This document shows, one piece after another, positions 1 through 7,938 of a stretch of DNA of 64,000 bases. A program made the translations under genes and the position numbers. Position 1 is the stretch's first letter. Each line of letters begins with the position of its first letter. The stretch comes from Parabacteroides distasonis ATCC 8503. Lineage in GTDB: Bacteria; Bacteroidota; Bacteroidia; Bacteroidales; Tannerellaceae. A model generated the notes under the pieces. The model had not been told where the DNA came from. It made no database searches and saw nothing but the letters and a program-made list of their open reading frames with translations. Location of the stretch: positions 1,697,501 to 1,761,500 of the forward strand of contig NC_009615.1 in assembly GCF_000012845.1 (NCBI RefSeq), given 5' to 3'.

Positions 1-1
1 A

Positions 2-520
2 AAATCCGATTATATTTTATATCATGGCAAGTTATCCGTTATCGAGAATGAGCGAGCCGTGTTATTTCTCACCAAGCATGTTTTCAGCCAATTAAAACAT
101 ACCTGCATAATAGCGGGCATGAACCCGACCCGTTTGATACGAGAGGCAGCCGCTCCTTACCCACATATAAAAGTAGAAGCAAATCCCAGTAAGGAACGTA
201 TGGACGCATTGATCCACAACGCACAAATTCATATGCTAATCACATTTCAAGATACCGGCCTAAAACTAAAGCTTTTGAACAGCTTATTCGCCGGAAGGCA
301 TACGATTGTCAATCATCTCATGCTAGCGGGTAGCGGATTAGATCCTTTATGCCATATCGCCGATACGCCGGATGAGATGATACGGGCTTGCGAACAATTA
401 ATGGCCCTACCTATAGATAAAGAGGCGATAGATAAACGAAAACAATTATTGTTCCCTGCTTTTTCTAATGAAGATCAGGGGATACGTTTATACAAGATGA
501 TATATGATGAAAGAGAATAG
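2..520 (+). CDS. glycosyltransferase, C-terminal part (cut by window edge)
   Basis: The reading frame is open from the window edge, so the gene starts upstream. The GTG at 59 is internal, not a start. The visible 172 residues begin with a block containing LYHGKLSVIENERA, which resembles the start of the second Rossmann lobe in Bacteroidota glycosyltransferases (usually LYHGNLSVPEN). A stretch ending GLKLKLLNSLFAGRHTIVN follows and looks like the donor-binding lobe. The likely role is sugar transfer in a surface glycan; donor and acceptor cannot be told. It overlaps the next gene by 17 bases, so the two are translationally linked. Family assignment is by pattern only. Confidence 0.7.
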   Translation, partial: KSDYILYHGKLSVIENERAVLFLTKHVFSQLKHTCIIAGMNPTRLIREAAAPYPHIKVEANPSKERMDALIHNAQIHMLITFQDTGLKLKLLNSLFAGRHTIVNHLMLAGSGLDPLCHIADTPDEMIRACEQLMALPIDKEAIDKRKQLLFPAFSNEDQGIRLYKMIYDERE

Positions 521-1517
521 AAGTGATTTATTACATACATTAACCGAACGTTTGAAAGCGATCGACTATAATAAATTACCTATCAGCGATTATAATAAGC
601 GATACATCGGCAACTTAAAGCCGGCGTTAAGCTATTTCATGCATATATACGCAGATTGCCTACAAAGAGGACTTCAAGCGATACAAACCCCTATCTCCGA
701 TGTCACGCTAATCGATTATGGAGGAGGAACCGGCTTCCTTAGTATTCTGGCGAAATCCATAGGAATAGGACAAGTTATTTATATTGATCTTAACCCATCT
801 TCCGTGGAGACGATCCAGCTATTGAAACAAATAATAGGAATAGGCCCCGATACCATACTCCATGGAGATTCAGATGTTCTTGCGGACTGGTGCGCAAGGA
901 ACAAAGTCTCCCCCCAACTTTTAATCGCTACGGACCTGATAGAACATGTCTATGATTTATCTTTGTTCTTCAAGGATTTAATCCATATAAACGATTCCAT
1001 GTATCTACTATTCACGACAGCCTCTACACCATTCAACCCGTATGTCCAACAACGGTTACATAAGATGATGATCGGATGCGAAAGTGGATCTTTGGAATCC
1101 CCCAACTATTATACATTACGAGAGCAATTCATAACGAAACTTTGCCCGGCTTTCTCCCCAAAAGAAGTAGAGACATGGGCCCGGCAGACTAGAGGCTTGA
1201 CCTATCCCGATATCCAAAAAGCGATCGAGAAAAAGAGTTTACCAAGCCCGGAAGACCCATACAATACTTGCGATCCGGCTACAGGTAATTGGGCCGAACG
1301 AATCCTTCCCATACAGACTTATGAGGACTTATTGGCACCCTACCAGTTCAAGCTTAAAGTAGAGAAAGGATTTTATAACGCAGACCGAAACAACCCAGTT
1401 CTTTCTTTGATATGCAAAGGTATCAACGCATTGATCCGCAACAGCGGCTCCTTTGGTTTTCTATTGGCACCATTCATCATTCTCTCCTGCGGCAAGGAGC
1501 GAGCAGATGCCATCTAG
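504..1517 (+). CDS. class I SAM-dependent methyltransferase
   Basis: This is a soluble protein of 337 residues. The SAM-binding motif I is LIDYGGGTGF (about residues 69-78), followed by an acidic strand end, IYIDLNP. A later ATDLIEHVYD block fits the post-I region of class I methyltransferases. No signal peptide or membrane segment is seen. It overlaps the preceding glycosyltransferase by 17 bases and may modify a sugar or lipid made by the same pathway, but the substrate is unknown. ATG codons at 504 and 507 are both possible. Its last 57 bases run antisense over the 3' end of the folK-like gene on the other strand. Confidence 0.75.
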   Translation: MMKENRSDLLHTLTERLKAIDYNKLPISDYNKRYIGNLKPALSYFMHIYADCLQRGLQAIQTPISDVTLIDYGGGTGFLSILAKSIGIGQVIYIDLNPSSVETIQLLKQIIGIGPDTILHGDSDVLADWCARNKVSPQLLIATDLIEHVYDLSLFFKDLIHINDSMYLLFTTASTPFNPYVQQRLHKMMIGCESGSLESPNYYTLREQFITKLCPAFSPKEVETWARQTRGLTYPDIQKAIEKKSLPSPEDPYNTCDPATGNWAERILPIQTYEDLLAPYQFKLKVEKGFYNADRNNPVLSLICKGINALIRNSGSFGFLLAPFIILSCGKERADAI

Positions 1518-1871
1518 AACATATTCACGGGTCAAGTCCTCTGCTTTCAAGATTTGGTCGTTCCACTGCAATAAATCAATATCTATCGGCACACGCCCAC
1601 AAGATTTATCTTCCGGCTTACGGCCGATGCAGCATTCTATACCTTTCAAGACATCCTTTATTCGCGCCGGACTCTCCTCGCTATACAAAACAGCCACTCG
1701 ATTCAAAAATGTAGTTGATAATGGACAATCGATCGGTTCCGTATAAACTGGCTGAGAAAACTGTATAAAAACAAAATGAGCACGCAGCATCTCCGCCGCG
1801 CGCTCCATATTTTTCTCTTTATCCCAATTAGAGCCTAAGCACAATAGAACCCGGTTTCGTTTATTCTCCAT
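1461..1871 (-). CDS. folK: HPPK-type pterin pyrophosphokinase (folK-like), shortened C-terminus
   Basis: FolK transfers pyrophosphate from ATP to 6-hydroxymethyl-dihydropterin in folate synthesis. The 136-residue protein has the N-terminal LCLGSN motif (residues 10-15), the FLN pterin-binding segment (55-57) and the signature RVPIDIDLLQW with metal-binding Asp97 and Asp99. The family is usually about 155-165 residues. Here the loop with the conserved HPR...RxFVL segment after the DxDLL motif is missing: the text passes straight from AEDLTREYVLDG to the end. The enzyme is therefore either a compact variant or weakened. It lies 16 bases downstream of a lipoprotein gene and probably shares its promoter. 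Confidence 0.75.
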   Translation of the reverse strand: MENKRNRVLLCLGSNWDKEKNMERAAEMLRAHFVFIQFSQPVYTEPIDCPLSTTFLNRVAVLYSEESPARIKDVLKGIECCIGRKPEDKSCGRVPIDIDLLQWNDQILKAEDLTREYVLDGICSLLAAGENDEWCQ

Positions 1872-1887
1872 CTCCGGCTAAAAGCGT

Positions 1888-2373
1888 TTAGTCATTCTTA
1901 TGATTATTCAAGAATGTATTGATAAAACCGATCAACTTCACGAAAGAAGCGGAAAATTGTCCGGTATCGCTATTACGGATAGAGATAAATTTCTCCTTAC
2001 CTTCCGTGGTAAATGAAACCTGATACATGATATCCCCTAAATCCCGGTTCGTCTCCTCCTCAAAGCCATAAGAGTCTTTCATCTTAAAGAAATTACATTT
2101 TTGCAGAATCGGTTTTAAAGAAGCAAACTCCTCGTCAGTCAATGTCCCCTCCATAATTTTAGGATCTCGTTTCTTGGCGAAATTATCCATATAATAATTA
2201 TACTCCTCGATACGGAATGTCTTGTCACTATCAAACAGAACCATTAGTTTGTAGTTATCTACACTTTCCATACTATAACTAAAAGAGAAATCCTTCAATT
2301 CTTTTTTACAGCCTGTAAAACAAGCAGACAGAAGAACCAATAAGGTGGTGAACAAAGTAATTCGTAGTTTCAT
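1888..2373 (-). CDS. hypothetical lipoprotein
   Basis: I do not recognise this family. Starting at the ATG at 2371-2373 gives 161 residues with a clear lipoprotein signal peptide: MKLRIT, a hydrophobic run, then LSACFTGC followed by KKE. An upstream in-frame ATG at 2427 would lie beyond the promoter and add a non-signal stretch, so I chose the inner start. The mature part is about 140 residues, hydrophilic, with no cysteine motif or repeat. It probably sits in the periplasm on a membrane anchor. The folK-like gene follows 16 bases downstream. Confidence 0.7.
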   Translation of the reverse strand: MKLRITLFTTLLVLLSACFTGCKKELKDFSFSYSMESVDNYKLMVLFDSDKTFRIEEYNYYMDNFAKKRDPKIMEGTLTDEEFASLKPILQKCNFFKMKDSYGFEEETNRDLGDIMYQVSFTTEGKEKFISIRNSDTGQFSASFVKLIGFINTFLNNHKND

Positions 2374-2398
2374 TTGTCTAAAGTTGAAATTTGTGGCA

Positions 2399-2406
2399 CA
2401 AACATA
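2399..2406 (-). promoter_or_regulatory. promoter -7 box for lipoprotein-folK
   Basis: The reverse strand reads TATGTTTG, a match to the Bacteroidota -7 consensus TAnnTTTG. A TTG for the -33 box lies at 2425-2427 with an 18-base spacer. The box is 25 bases upstream of the chosen ATG at 2373, which supports that start. Confidence 0.6.
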
Positions 2407-2484
2407 CATAAAATACTCGAAAAACAACCCATGGAAATAAAAAAATACCTATTAGTTGGTATTGGTGGTACGAAGTTTTCAAGC

Positions 2485-2492
2485 TACCTTCG
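2485..2492 (+). promoter_or_regulatory. promoter -7 box for feoAB
   Basis: TACCTTCG matches the TAnnTTCG variant of the -7 box. A TTG at 2462-2464 with a 20-base spacer can serve as the -33 box. The box ends 18 bases before the feoAB start. No clear Fur-like palindrome was recognised next to it. Confidence 0.5.
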
Positions 2493-2510
2493 CGTAACAT
2501 TTAATAGGAC

Positions 2511-5000
2511 ATGAGATTATCAGAACTTCGCACAGGCGATAAAGGTGTTATAGTAAAGGTAATGGGTCGCGGAGCTTTCCGCAAACGCATTATCGAGATG
2601 GGATTTATCAGAGGGAAAGAAGTGATCGTTATACAAAACGCTCCGCTCAAAGACCCTATTCACTATCGTGTAATGGGATATGATGTCTCATTGCGACGCT
2701 CGGACGCCGCATTGATCGAAGTCGTTAGCGCGGCGGATTTCGAGAAGGAACAAGCTACCTCGGTACAAGATACGAACAGGAGTGCAGACTCTTTTATCCT
2801 GCCTTCCGGCAATGAATTGCAAGCCATCGCATTACATAAAGGAAAAACAATTAACGTAGCCTTGGTTGGTAATCCGAACTGCGGAAAGACCTCTCTTTTC
2901 AATTTCGCATCCGGAGCACATGAGCATGTGGGTAACTATAGCGGCGTGACCGTAGATGCCAAGGAAGGAACCTTCCAACAGAATGGCTATACATTCCGCA
3001 TCGTAGATTTACCGGGTACTTACTCCCTATCCGCTTACACGCCGGAAGAATTATACGTGCGTAAGCATTTGAATGAAGAGCAACCAGACGTGGTGATCAA
3101 TGTTATCGACGCATCCAATCTGGAGCGAAACCTATATTTGACCGCCCAACTGATCGATATGGACGTTCGCATGGTAATCGCCTTAAACATGTATGATGAG
3201 CTGGAACGCCATGGTAATAAATTCGATCATGAGTCCTTAGCGAAAATGATCGGGGCACCGATTATCCCGACCGTAAGTAAAACAGGCTTTGGCATAGAGG
3301 ATTTGTTTAACCGTGTAATCAAGGTATACGAAGAAGAAGATCCTGTCATCCGTCATATCCATATTAATTACGGAGAGTCTTTAGAGAAAGGGATCAGCAA
3401 CGTTAGGAAGACCTTGAAAAATAGCGTGGATATACCCAAAAGCTTGTCAAAGCGCTATCTATCTATCAAGCTATTAGAGGGAGACCGGGAGATAGAGACA
3501 TTTATAAAAACGCTGCCCGGTGCCGAAACGATCTTCCAAGAAAGAGACCGTAATACAGCCCTAATAGAAAAGTTATTGCAAGAGGATTGTGAGACCGCAT
3601 TCACGAACGCACGCTATGGCTTTATTTCCGGAGCGTTGCGTGAGACTTACGAACAAAATATGATCAAAGAGGCAACGAGTACGCAGATCATCGATCTATT
3701 CGTCACGCATAAAGTCTTAGGCTTCCCTATCTTTATCCTATTCATGTGGATCATGTTCGAGGCCACTTTCCGTTTGGGAGGCTATCCGATGGAATGGATA
3801 GAGGCATTGGTCGAGGTGATCGGTAATTTCGTGCGCAACCATATGTCGGAAGGACCTTTGAAGGATCTTCTCGTGGATGGTATCATCGGTGGCGTGGGAG
3901 GTGTTATCGTGTTCCTGCCGAATATCTTGATTCTGTATATGTTCATATCGTTCATGGAAGACTCCGGATATATGGCACGTGCGGCTTTTATCATGGATAA
4001 GATCATGCATAAGATGGGACTGCATGGAAAGTCGTTCATCCCTTTAGTGATGGGATTCGGTTGTAATGTTCCTGCTATCATGGCCTCCCGTACGATAGAG
4101 AGCCGTAATAGCCGGATGATAACGATGTTGGTAAATCCGTTGATGAGCTGTAGCGCCCGCCTGCCGGTTTATGTATTGCTGACCGGGGCGTTTTTCCCGA
4201 AGAACGCCAGCTTTGTGTTATTAGCTTTATATGTATCCGGAATCTTGCTGGCAGTTATCATGGCCCGTCTTTTCAAACGCTTCCTGTTTAACGAGGAGGA
4301 TGTTCCTTTCGTAATGGAACTCCCCCCCTACCGGATGCCTACCGGCAAATCCATCATGATCCATATGTGGGAGAAAGCGAAACAATACTTGCACAAGATG
4401 GGAGGTATCATCTTGGTCGCTTCTATCATCATCTGGTTCCTTGGGTATTTCCCCAGACATTCGGAGAGCGGAGATCAGTTTGATCGCCAGATAGCGGAGA
4501 TCGAAAATACGGAGTTGGATTCTCAAGAAAAAACAGATACGATAGAGGAGTTAGAACGCTTGAAGGCAATCGACCACCAACAAAATTCGTATATCGGGCG
4601 TATCGGCCAGACGATTCAACCGATCTTGGCTCCTTTAGGATTCGATTGGAAAATGAGTGTAAGCCTACTTACCGGTATGGCGGCGAAAGAAGTTGTTGTC
4701 AGCACGTTAAGCGTATTATACACGGGGAATGCCGATGATGACAGCCAAGCCCTGTCGGAGCGTTTGAAGCAAGACCGTAACGCGGAAGGTAATTTGGTAT
4801 TCACACCGCTCATAGCGATTAGCTTAATGCTTTTCGTCTTGATTTATTTTCCGTGCATAGCGACTATATCGGCTATTGTCAACGAGTCTGGCTCATGGAA
4901 ATGGGGTATATTCGTTATCATTTATACTTGTGTCCTAGCATGGATCGTTTCTTTCATTGTTTATCAAACGGGGAATTTCTTTGTGGGTTTATTCAGCTAA
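2511..5000 (+). CDS. feoB: fused FeoA-FeoB ferrous iron transporter
   Basis: This protein imports Fe2+ across the inner membrane. Residues 1-74 form the small FeoA (SH3-like) domain, which is a separate gene in many bacteria. The FeoB G domain follows, with G1 GNPNCGKTS (120-128), G3 DLPG (166-169) and G4 NMYD (226-229). A polytopic membrane part with two Gate-type repeats comes next; GFGCNVPAIMASRTI and MAAKEVVVSTL are typical FeoB core motifs. At 829 residues the length fits a FeoA-FeoB fusion, a common arrangement in Bacteroidota. The next gene, 50 bases on, encodes the small Cys-rich partner protein. Confidence 0.95.
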   Translation: MRLSELRTGDKGVIVKVMGRGAFRKRIIEMGFIRGKEVIVIQNAPLKDPIHYRVMGYDVSLRRSDAALIEVVSAADFEKEQATSVQDTNRSADSFILPSGNELQAIALHKGKTINVALVGNPNCGKTSLFNFASGAHEHVGNYSGVTVDAKEGTFQQNGYTFRIVDLPGTYSLSAYTPEELYVRKHLNEEQPDVVINVIDASNLERNLYLTAQLIDMDVRMVIALNMYDELERHGNKFDHESLAKMIGAPIIPTVSKTGFGIEDLFNRVIKVYEEEDPVIRHIHINYGESLEKGISNVRKTLKNSVDIPKSLSKRYLSIKLLEGDREIETFIKTLPGAETIFQERDRNTALIEKLLQEDCETAFTNARYGFISGALRETYEQNMIKEATSTQIIDLFVTHKVLGFPIFILFMWIMFEATFRLGGYPMEWIEALVEVIGNFVRNHMSEGPLKDLLVDGIIGGVGGVIVFLPNILILYMFISFMEDSGYMARAAFIMDKIMHKMGLHGKSFIPLVMGFGCNVPAIMASRTIESRNSRMITMLVNPLMSCSARLPVYVLLTGAFFPKNASFVLLALYVSGILLAVIMARLFKRFLFNEEDVPFVMELPPYRMPTGKSIMIHMWEKAKQYLHKMGGIILVASIIIWFLGYFPRHSESGDQFDRQIAEIENTELDSQEKTDTIEELERLKAIDHQQNSYIGRIGQTIQPILAPLGFDWKMSVSLLTGMAAKEVVVSTLSVLYTGNADDDSQALSERLKQDRNAEGNLVFTPLIAISLMLFVLIYFPCIATISAIVNESGSWKWGIFVIIYTCVLAWIVSFIVYQTGNFFVGLFS

Positions 5001-5031
5001 GAACTTTCCTATGTTTTATTTAGTTATATAT

Positions 5032-5037
5032 AGGAGG
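5032..5037 (+). promoter_or_regulatory. Shine-Dalgarno-like AGGAGG before the FeoB partner gene
   Basis: AGGAGG lies 13 bases before the ATG at 5051. Strong Shine-Dalgarno sites are rare in Bacteroidota, so this one helps to mark the short reading frame as real. Confidence 0.4.
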
Positions 5038-5050
5038 TAAATTTATAGGT

Positions 5051-5206
5051 ATGTGGCAAGATATAGCAGTTTGCGTTATTGGTATCTCGGTTATCGGATA
5101 TATCGCATATAAGGTTTATCGAATGCTTACGAAACCGAAATCCAGTGATCCTTGCTGTGGGTGTAGTGGGTGTTCGTTGAAAAAAGAGTTTAGAATGAAG
5201 GAATAA
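5051..5206 (+). CDS. FeoB-associated Cys-rich membrane protein
   Basis: This 51-residue protein has one N-terminal membrane helix (about residues 5-23) followed by a cytoplasmic Cys cluster, DPCCGCSGC (33-41), and a basic tail. That layout matches the small FeoB-associated Cys-rich family that follows feoB in many anaerobes. It is thought to take the FeoC-like place, possibly binding iron or an Fe-S centre near the transporter exit. It starts 50 bases after feoAB, in the same direction and behind the same promoter. The family match is by size, topology, Cys spacing and position. Confidence 0.85.
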   Translation: MWQDIAVCVIGISVIGYIAYKVYRMLTKPKSSDPCCGCSGCSLKKEFRMKE

Positions 5207-5218
5207 CAAAATATTTTT

Positions 5219-5226
5219 TATATTTG
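5219..5226 (+). promoter_or_regulatory. promoter -7 box for the phosphoesterase lipoprotein
   Basis: TATATTTG matches TAnnTTTG exactly and ends 24 bases before the ATG at 5251. No good TTG is seen at the usual -33 distance. Confidence 0.5.
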
Positions 5227-5250
5227 CGTTATTCTAATACACCATAGGTT

Positions 5251-6495
5251 ATGAATAACACGGCCTTACAAATATATGCCCTTTTTATCCTGCTGATCTT
5301 ATCAGTAGGCTGTAAAGATGATTGGAAAAACCTTAACTTGCGTAGCGGAGAGAATGAACCTTTTTATTGGGAAAACAATAAGCTCGCAGCTCAGAGACTA
5401 GCGAAAATCATGTACAATAAAACAGATAGTGGAAGTTATGAACGTTTTAAGATCGTCCATATTTCGGATTCTCATTTATCCTCTTGGTCTCCGAGCAATA
5501 ATTACGAGTTACCTATAAATCTACGACAATCCATCCAATTCGCCAATCAACAAGAACTGCGGATCAATGCGATAACCGCTACGGGTGATTTTATCTCTAT
5601 TGATAAGAAAAAGAAGGCGAAAGAATATATGCACTCATTTATTCATTACCTTTATGATGAAAATCATGTCCCCACCTTTATTTGTACAGGAAATCATGAT
5701 AGTAATTCCGAAGAAGAGATAGGCAGTACCTTCTTTTATAAAAACGAGATCAACGAAATATTATTCGCCAACAGTAATTATTCGAAGAATCGAAATAGTG
5801 CCGAGAATTATTACTATTCGGATGTAGCAAACCCTCAAGGAGGTACGATCCGTTTCATCGCCCTCGATATGTTAGACCAACCAGCATCCCAATATAATAC
5901 TTTATCTTACGCATATTTCTCCCAGAAACAAATAGACTGGCTTATAAACACCGCATTAAAAAATGGCATGACAGACCATCATAGCGTCATTATCTTAACT
6001 CATTACCCATTTCAACGCCGTAGTGTAAATAACGATACCTATTTATGTGATGGGGATTATGTCCATTCGTGGAATATGATTCCCGAAATCATTGAAGCCT
6101 TTCGTACTCGTTCCTTATTAGAAAAAGTATATCCAAATCAATTCAACCTAGACCCCATCAATGTCAAAGCAGATTTCAGTGACCGCAAAGGAGAATTTGT
6201 CTGCTATCTAGGTGGACATATCCACTGCAACGCCTATTTTGACGTGACTGGATTAGAAAACGAAAGCACGGAACTCGTTCCACAAAAAATGATCCTTTGT
6301 ACCAATCAAGCTCCAAGTGAAAAAGGCGTGGTATACAACAGGGTCATACGTGAAGAGGATAGCCTATCAAGTAACAGTTTTTGTATCTATGCTGTAGATA
6401 CAAAAGAAAAGAAGATTTACATCACCTATTTCGGTGCCTATAAACCTTCTAATGATTGTAACTATCCGGAGATTCATACAATCTCGTATAATTAA
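5251..6495 (+). CDS. calcineurin-like metallophosphoesterase lipoprotein
   Basis: The 414-residue protein begins with a lipoprotein signal peptide (hydrophobic run, then LSVGC with Cys21). It carries the metallophosphoesterase ligands in order: HISDSH (Asp73, His75), ATGDF, CTGNHDSN, LTHYPF and GGHIH. The fold cleaves phosphomonoesters or phosphodiesters with two metal ions, and here it would act outside the inner membrane. The substrate cannot be told. It stands alone with its own promoter, and its stop lies 3 bases from the stop of the convergent UDP-glucose dehydrogenase gene. A role in surface polysaccharide metabolism is possible but rests only on position. Confidence 0.8.
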   Translation: MNNTALQIYALFILLILSVGCKDDWKNLNLRSGENEPFYWENNKLAAQRLAKIMYNKTDSGSYERFKIVHISDSHLSSWSPSNNYELPINLRQSIQFANQQELRINAITATGDFISIDKKKKAKEYMHSFIHYLYDENHVPTFICTGNHDSNSEEEIGSTFFYKNEINEILFANSNYSKNRNSAENYYYSDVANPQGGTIRFIALDMLDQPASQYNTLSYAYFSQKQIDWLINTALKNGMTDHHSVIILTHYPFQRRSVNNDTYLCDGDYVHSWNMIPEIIEAFRTRSLLEKVYPNQFNLDPINVKADFSDRKGEFVCYLGGHIHCNAYFDVTGLENESTELVPQKMILCTNQAPSEKGVVYNRVIREEDSLSSNSFCIYAVDTKEKKIYITYFGAYKPSNDCNYPEIHTISYN

Positions 6496-6498
6496 AAT

Positions 6499-7815
6499 TT
6501 ACCGACCTATACAATGATAGATAAAGCCGGTTTCCTCTAACTCTGTCTTGTCATAAATATTACGTCCGTCTAAAATTAAAGGCGTGGACATCAATTTCTT
6601 GATAACAGACCAGGAGGGCATACGAAATTCTTTCCATTCCGTAACAAGCAACAGAGCGTCTGCATCTATCACGGTCTCATAAATATCTTTACCATATGAA
6701 ATCACCCCCACAGGTAAACGTCTTTGAGCCTCGGGCATTGCAACCGGATCATAGGCGGAAATTACACATCCGGCTTCTTTCAACTTTTTGATTAAGACTA
6801 GCGAAGGAGCCTCTCGCATATCATCCGTTTCCGGCTTAAATGCCAATCCCCATAAAGCAATTCGCTTACCTTGTATATCTCCTCTAAAATGTTTCATTAA
6901 TTTACGGAACAATATCGATTTCTGCTCCTCGTTTACGGCTTCCACCGCTTCTAGGATACGCATTTGGTAACCACTGTTGGCTGCGGTCTTCACAAGCGCC
7001 TTAACGTCTTTAGGAAAACAAGACCCACCGTATCCACAACCCGCATATAAGAAACGACTACCTATACGGGCATCCGTACCGATTCCTTTACGTACCATAT
7101 TAACATCCGCCCCAACTATCTCACACAAATTGGCAATATCATTCATAAAACTGATGCGAGTAGCCAACATAGCGTTCGCCGCATATTTTGTCATCTCCGC
7201 AGATGGCACATCCATGAAGATTACACGGAAATTATTTAACAAAAAAGGACGATACAATTTCGCCATCAACTTCTGAGCACGATCAGACTCAACCCCAACA
7301 ACAACCCGGTCTGGACTCATAAAATCCTTGATAGCCGCACCTTCTTTCAAGAATTCAGGATTAGAAGCGATATCAAATTCAATACTCACATCTCGCAAGG
7401 CTTGTTCCTCCTTGATCGCTTTCTTGATTTTCTGGGCAGTGCCTACCGGAACCGTACTTTTCGTAACAACCAAGATATATTTATTCATATAGCGTCCTAC
7501 CGTACGGGCAACCTCAAGCACATACTTCAAGTCTGCGCTACCATCCTCATCGGGAGGTGTACCAACCGCACAAAACAGTACCTCGACCTCATTCAAACAT
7601 TCTTTTAAATCAGTCATAAAATGAAGACGACCAGCTTGGGAATTGCGTGCCACCATCTCGTCTAGCCCCGGTTCATAGATAGGAACTATGCCTTTCTTTA
7701 GATTCTCAATCTTTACCTTATCCACGTCCACACAAAAGACCTCAGTCCCCATTTCCGCAAAACAAGTACCCGTTACCAACCCGACATAGCCTGTACCTAC
7801 AATCGCTATTTTCAT
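6499..7815 (-). CDS. ugd: UDP-glucose 6-dehydrogenase
   Basis: Ugd oxidises UDP-glucose twice with NAD+ to UDP-glucuronate, a precursor of acidic capsule sugars. The 438-residue length is usual. The N-terminal NAD motif is IVGTGYVGLVTG (residues 5-16). The catalytic set is present: Lys210 and Asn214 in the EMTKYAANA helix, and Cys266 and Asp270 in GCGYGGSCFPKD. The gene is divergent from the ornithine-cyclodeaminase-like gene, and both promoters sit in the 123-base gap. This suggests glucuronate or a derivative is part of the glycan made by the adjacent locus. Confidence 0.95.
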   Translation of the reverse strand: MKIAIVGTGYVGLVTGTCFAEMGTEVFCVDVDKVKIENLKKGIVPIYEPGLDEMVARNSQAGRLHFMTDLKECLNEVEVLFCAVGTPPDEDGSADLKYVLEVARTVGRYMNKYILVVTKSTVPVGTAQKIKKAIKEEQALRDVSIEFDIASNPEFLKEGAAIKDFMSPDRVVVGVESDRAQKLMAKLYRPFLLNNFRVIFMDVPSAEMTKYAANAMLATRISFMNDIANLCEIVGADVNMVRKGIGTDARIGSRFLYAGCGYGGSCFPKDVKALVKTAANSGYQMRILEAVEAVNEEQKSILFRKLMKHFRGDIQGKRIALWGLAFKPETDDMREAPSLVLIKKLKEAGCVISAYDPVAMPEAQRRLPVGVISYGKDIYETVIDADALLLVTEWKEFRMPSWSVIKKLMSTPLILDGRNIYDKTELEETGFIYHCIGR

Positions 7816-7857
7816 ATATATCTATTACTTATGTTTATAGTGCATTTAAAAGAGATA

Positions 7858-7865
7858 CAAAAGTA
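7858..7865 (-). promoter_or_regulatory. promoter -7 box for ugd
   Basis: The reverse strand reads TACTTTTG, a full TAnnTTTG match, 42 bases upstream of the ugd start. Confidence 0.5.
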
Positions 7866-7871
7866 AGACTA

Positions 7872-7895
7872 TTTCAAGAATTATACATAACTTTG
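7872..7895 (+). promoter_or_regulatory. polysaccharide-locus promoter, copy 1
   Basis: This 24-base block ends in the -7 box TAACTTTG (7888-7895) and precedes the first forward gene of the polysaccharide locus. It is 20/24 identical to a block at 14745-14768 in front of the polymerase gene. The identity reaches well upstream of the -7 box and includes CAAGAAT, so more than the basic promoter is shared. Confidence 0.55.
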
Positions 7896-7938
7896 GAAGC
7901 TTTTTTGGCATAAGCATGAACTAAAAAAGGAAGTCAAT

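Noticed and set aside
1412..1746. Two forward frames after the methyltransferase
   Set aside because: Both are antisense to the folK-like gene, which has clear HPPK motifs.
7816..7938. Invertible promoter for the polysaccharide locus
   Set aside because: Bacteroides capsule promoters are often flanked by inverted repeats and a nearby invertase. No matching repeats around the divergent promoters here and no recombinase gene were found.
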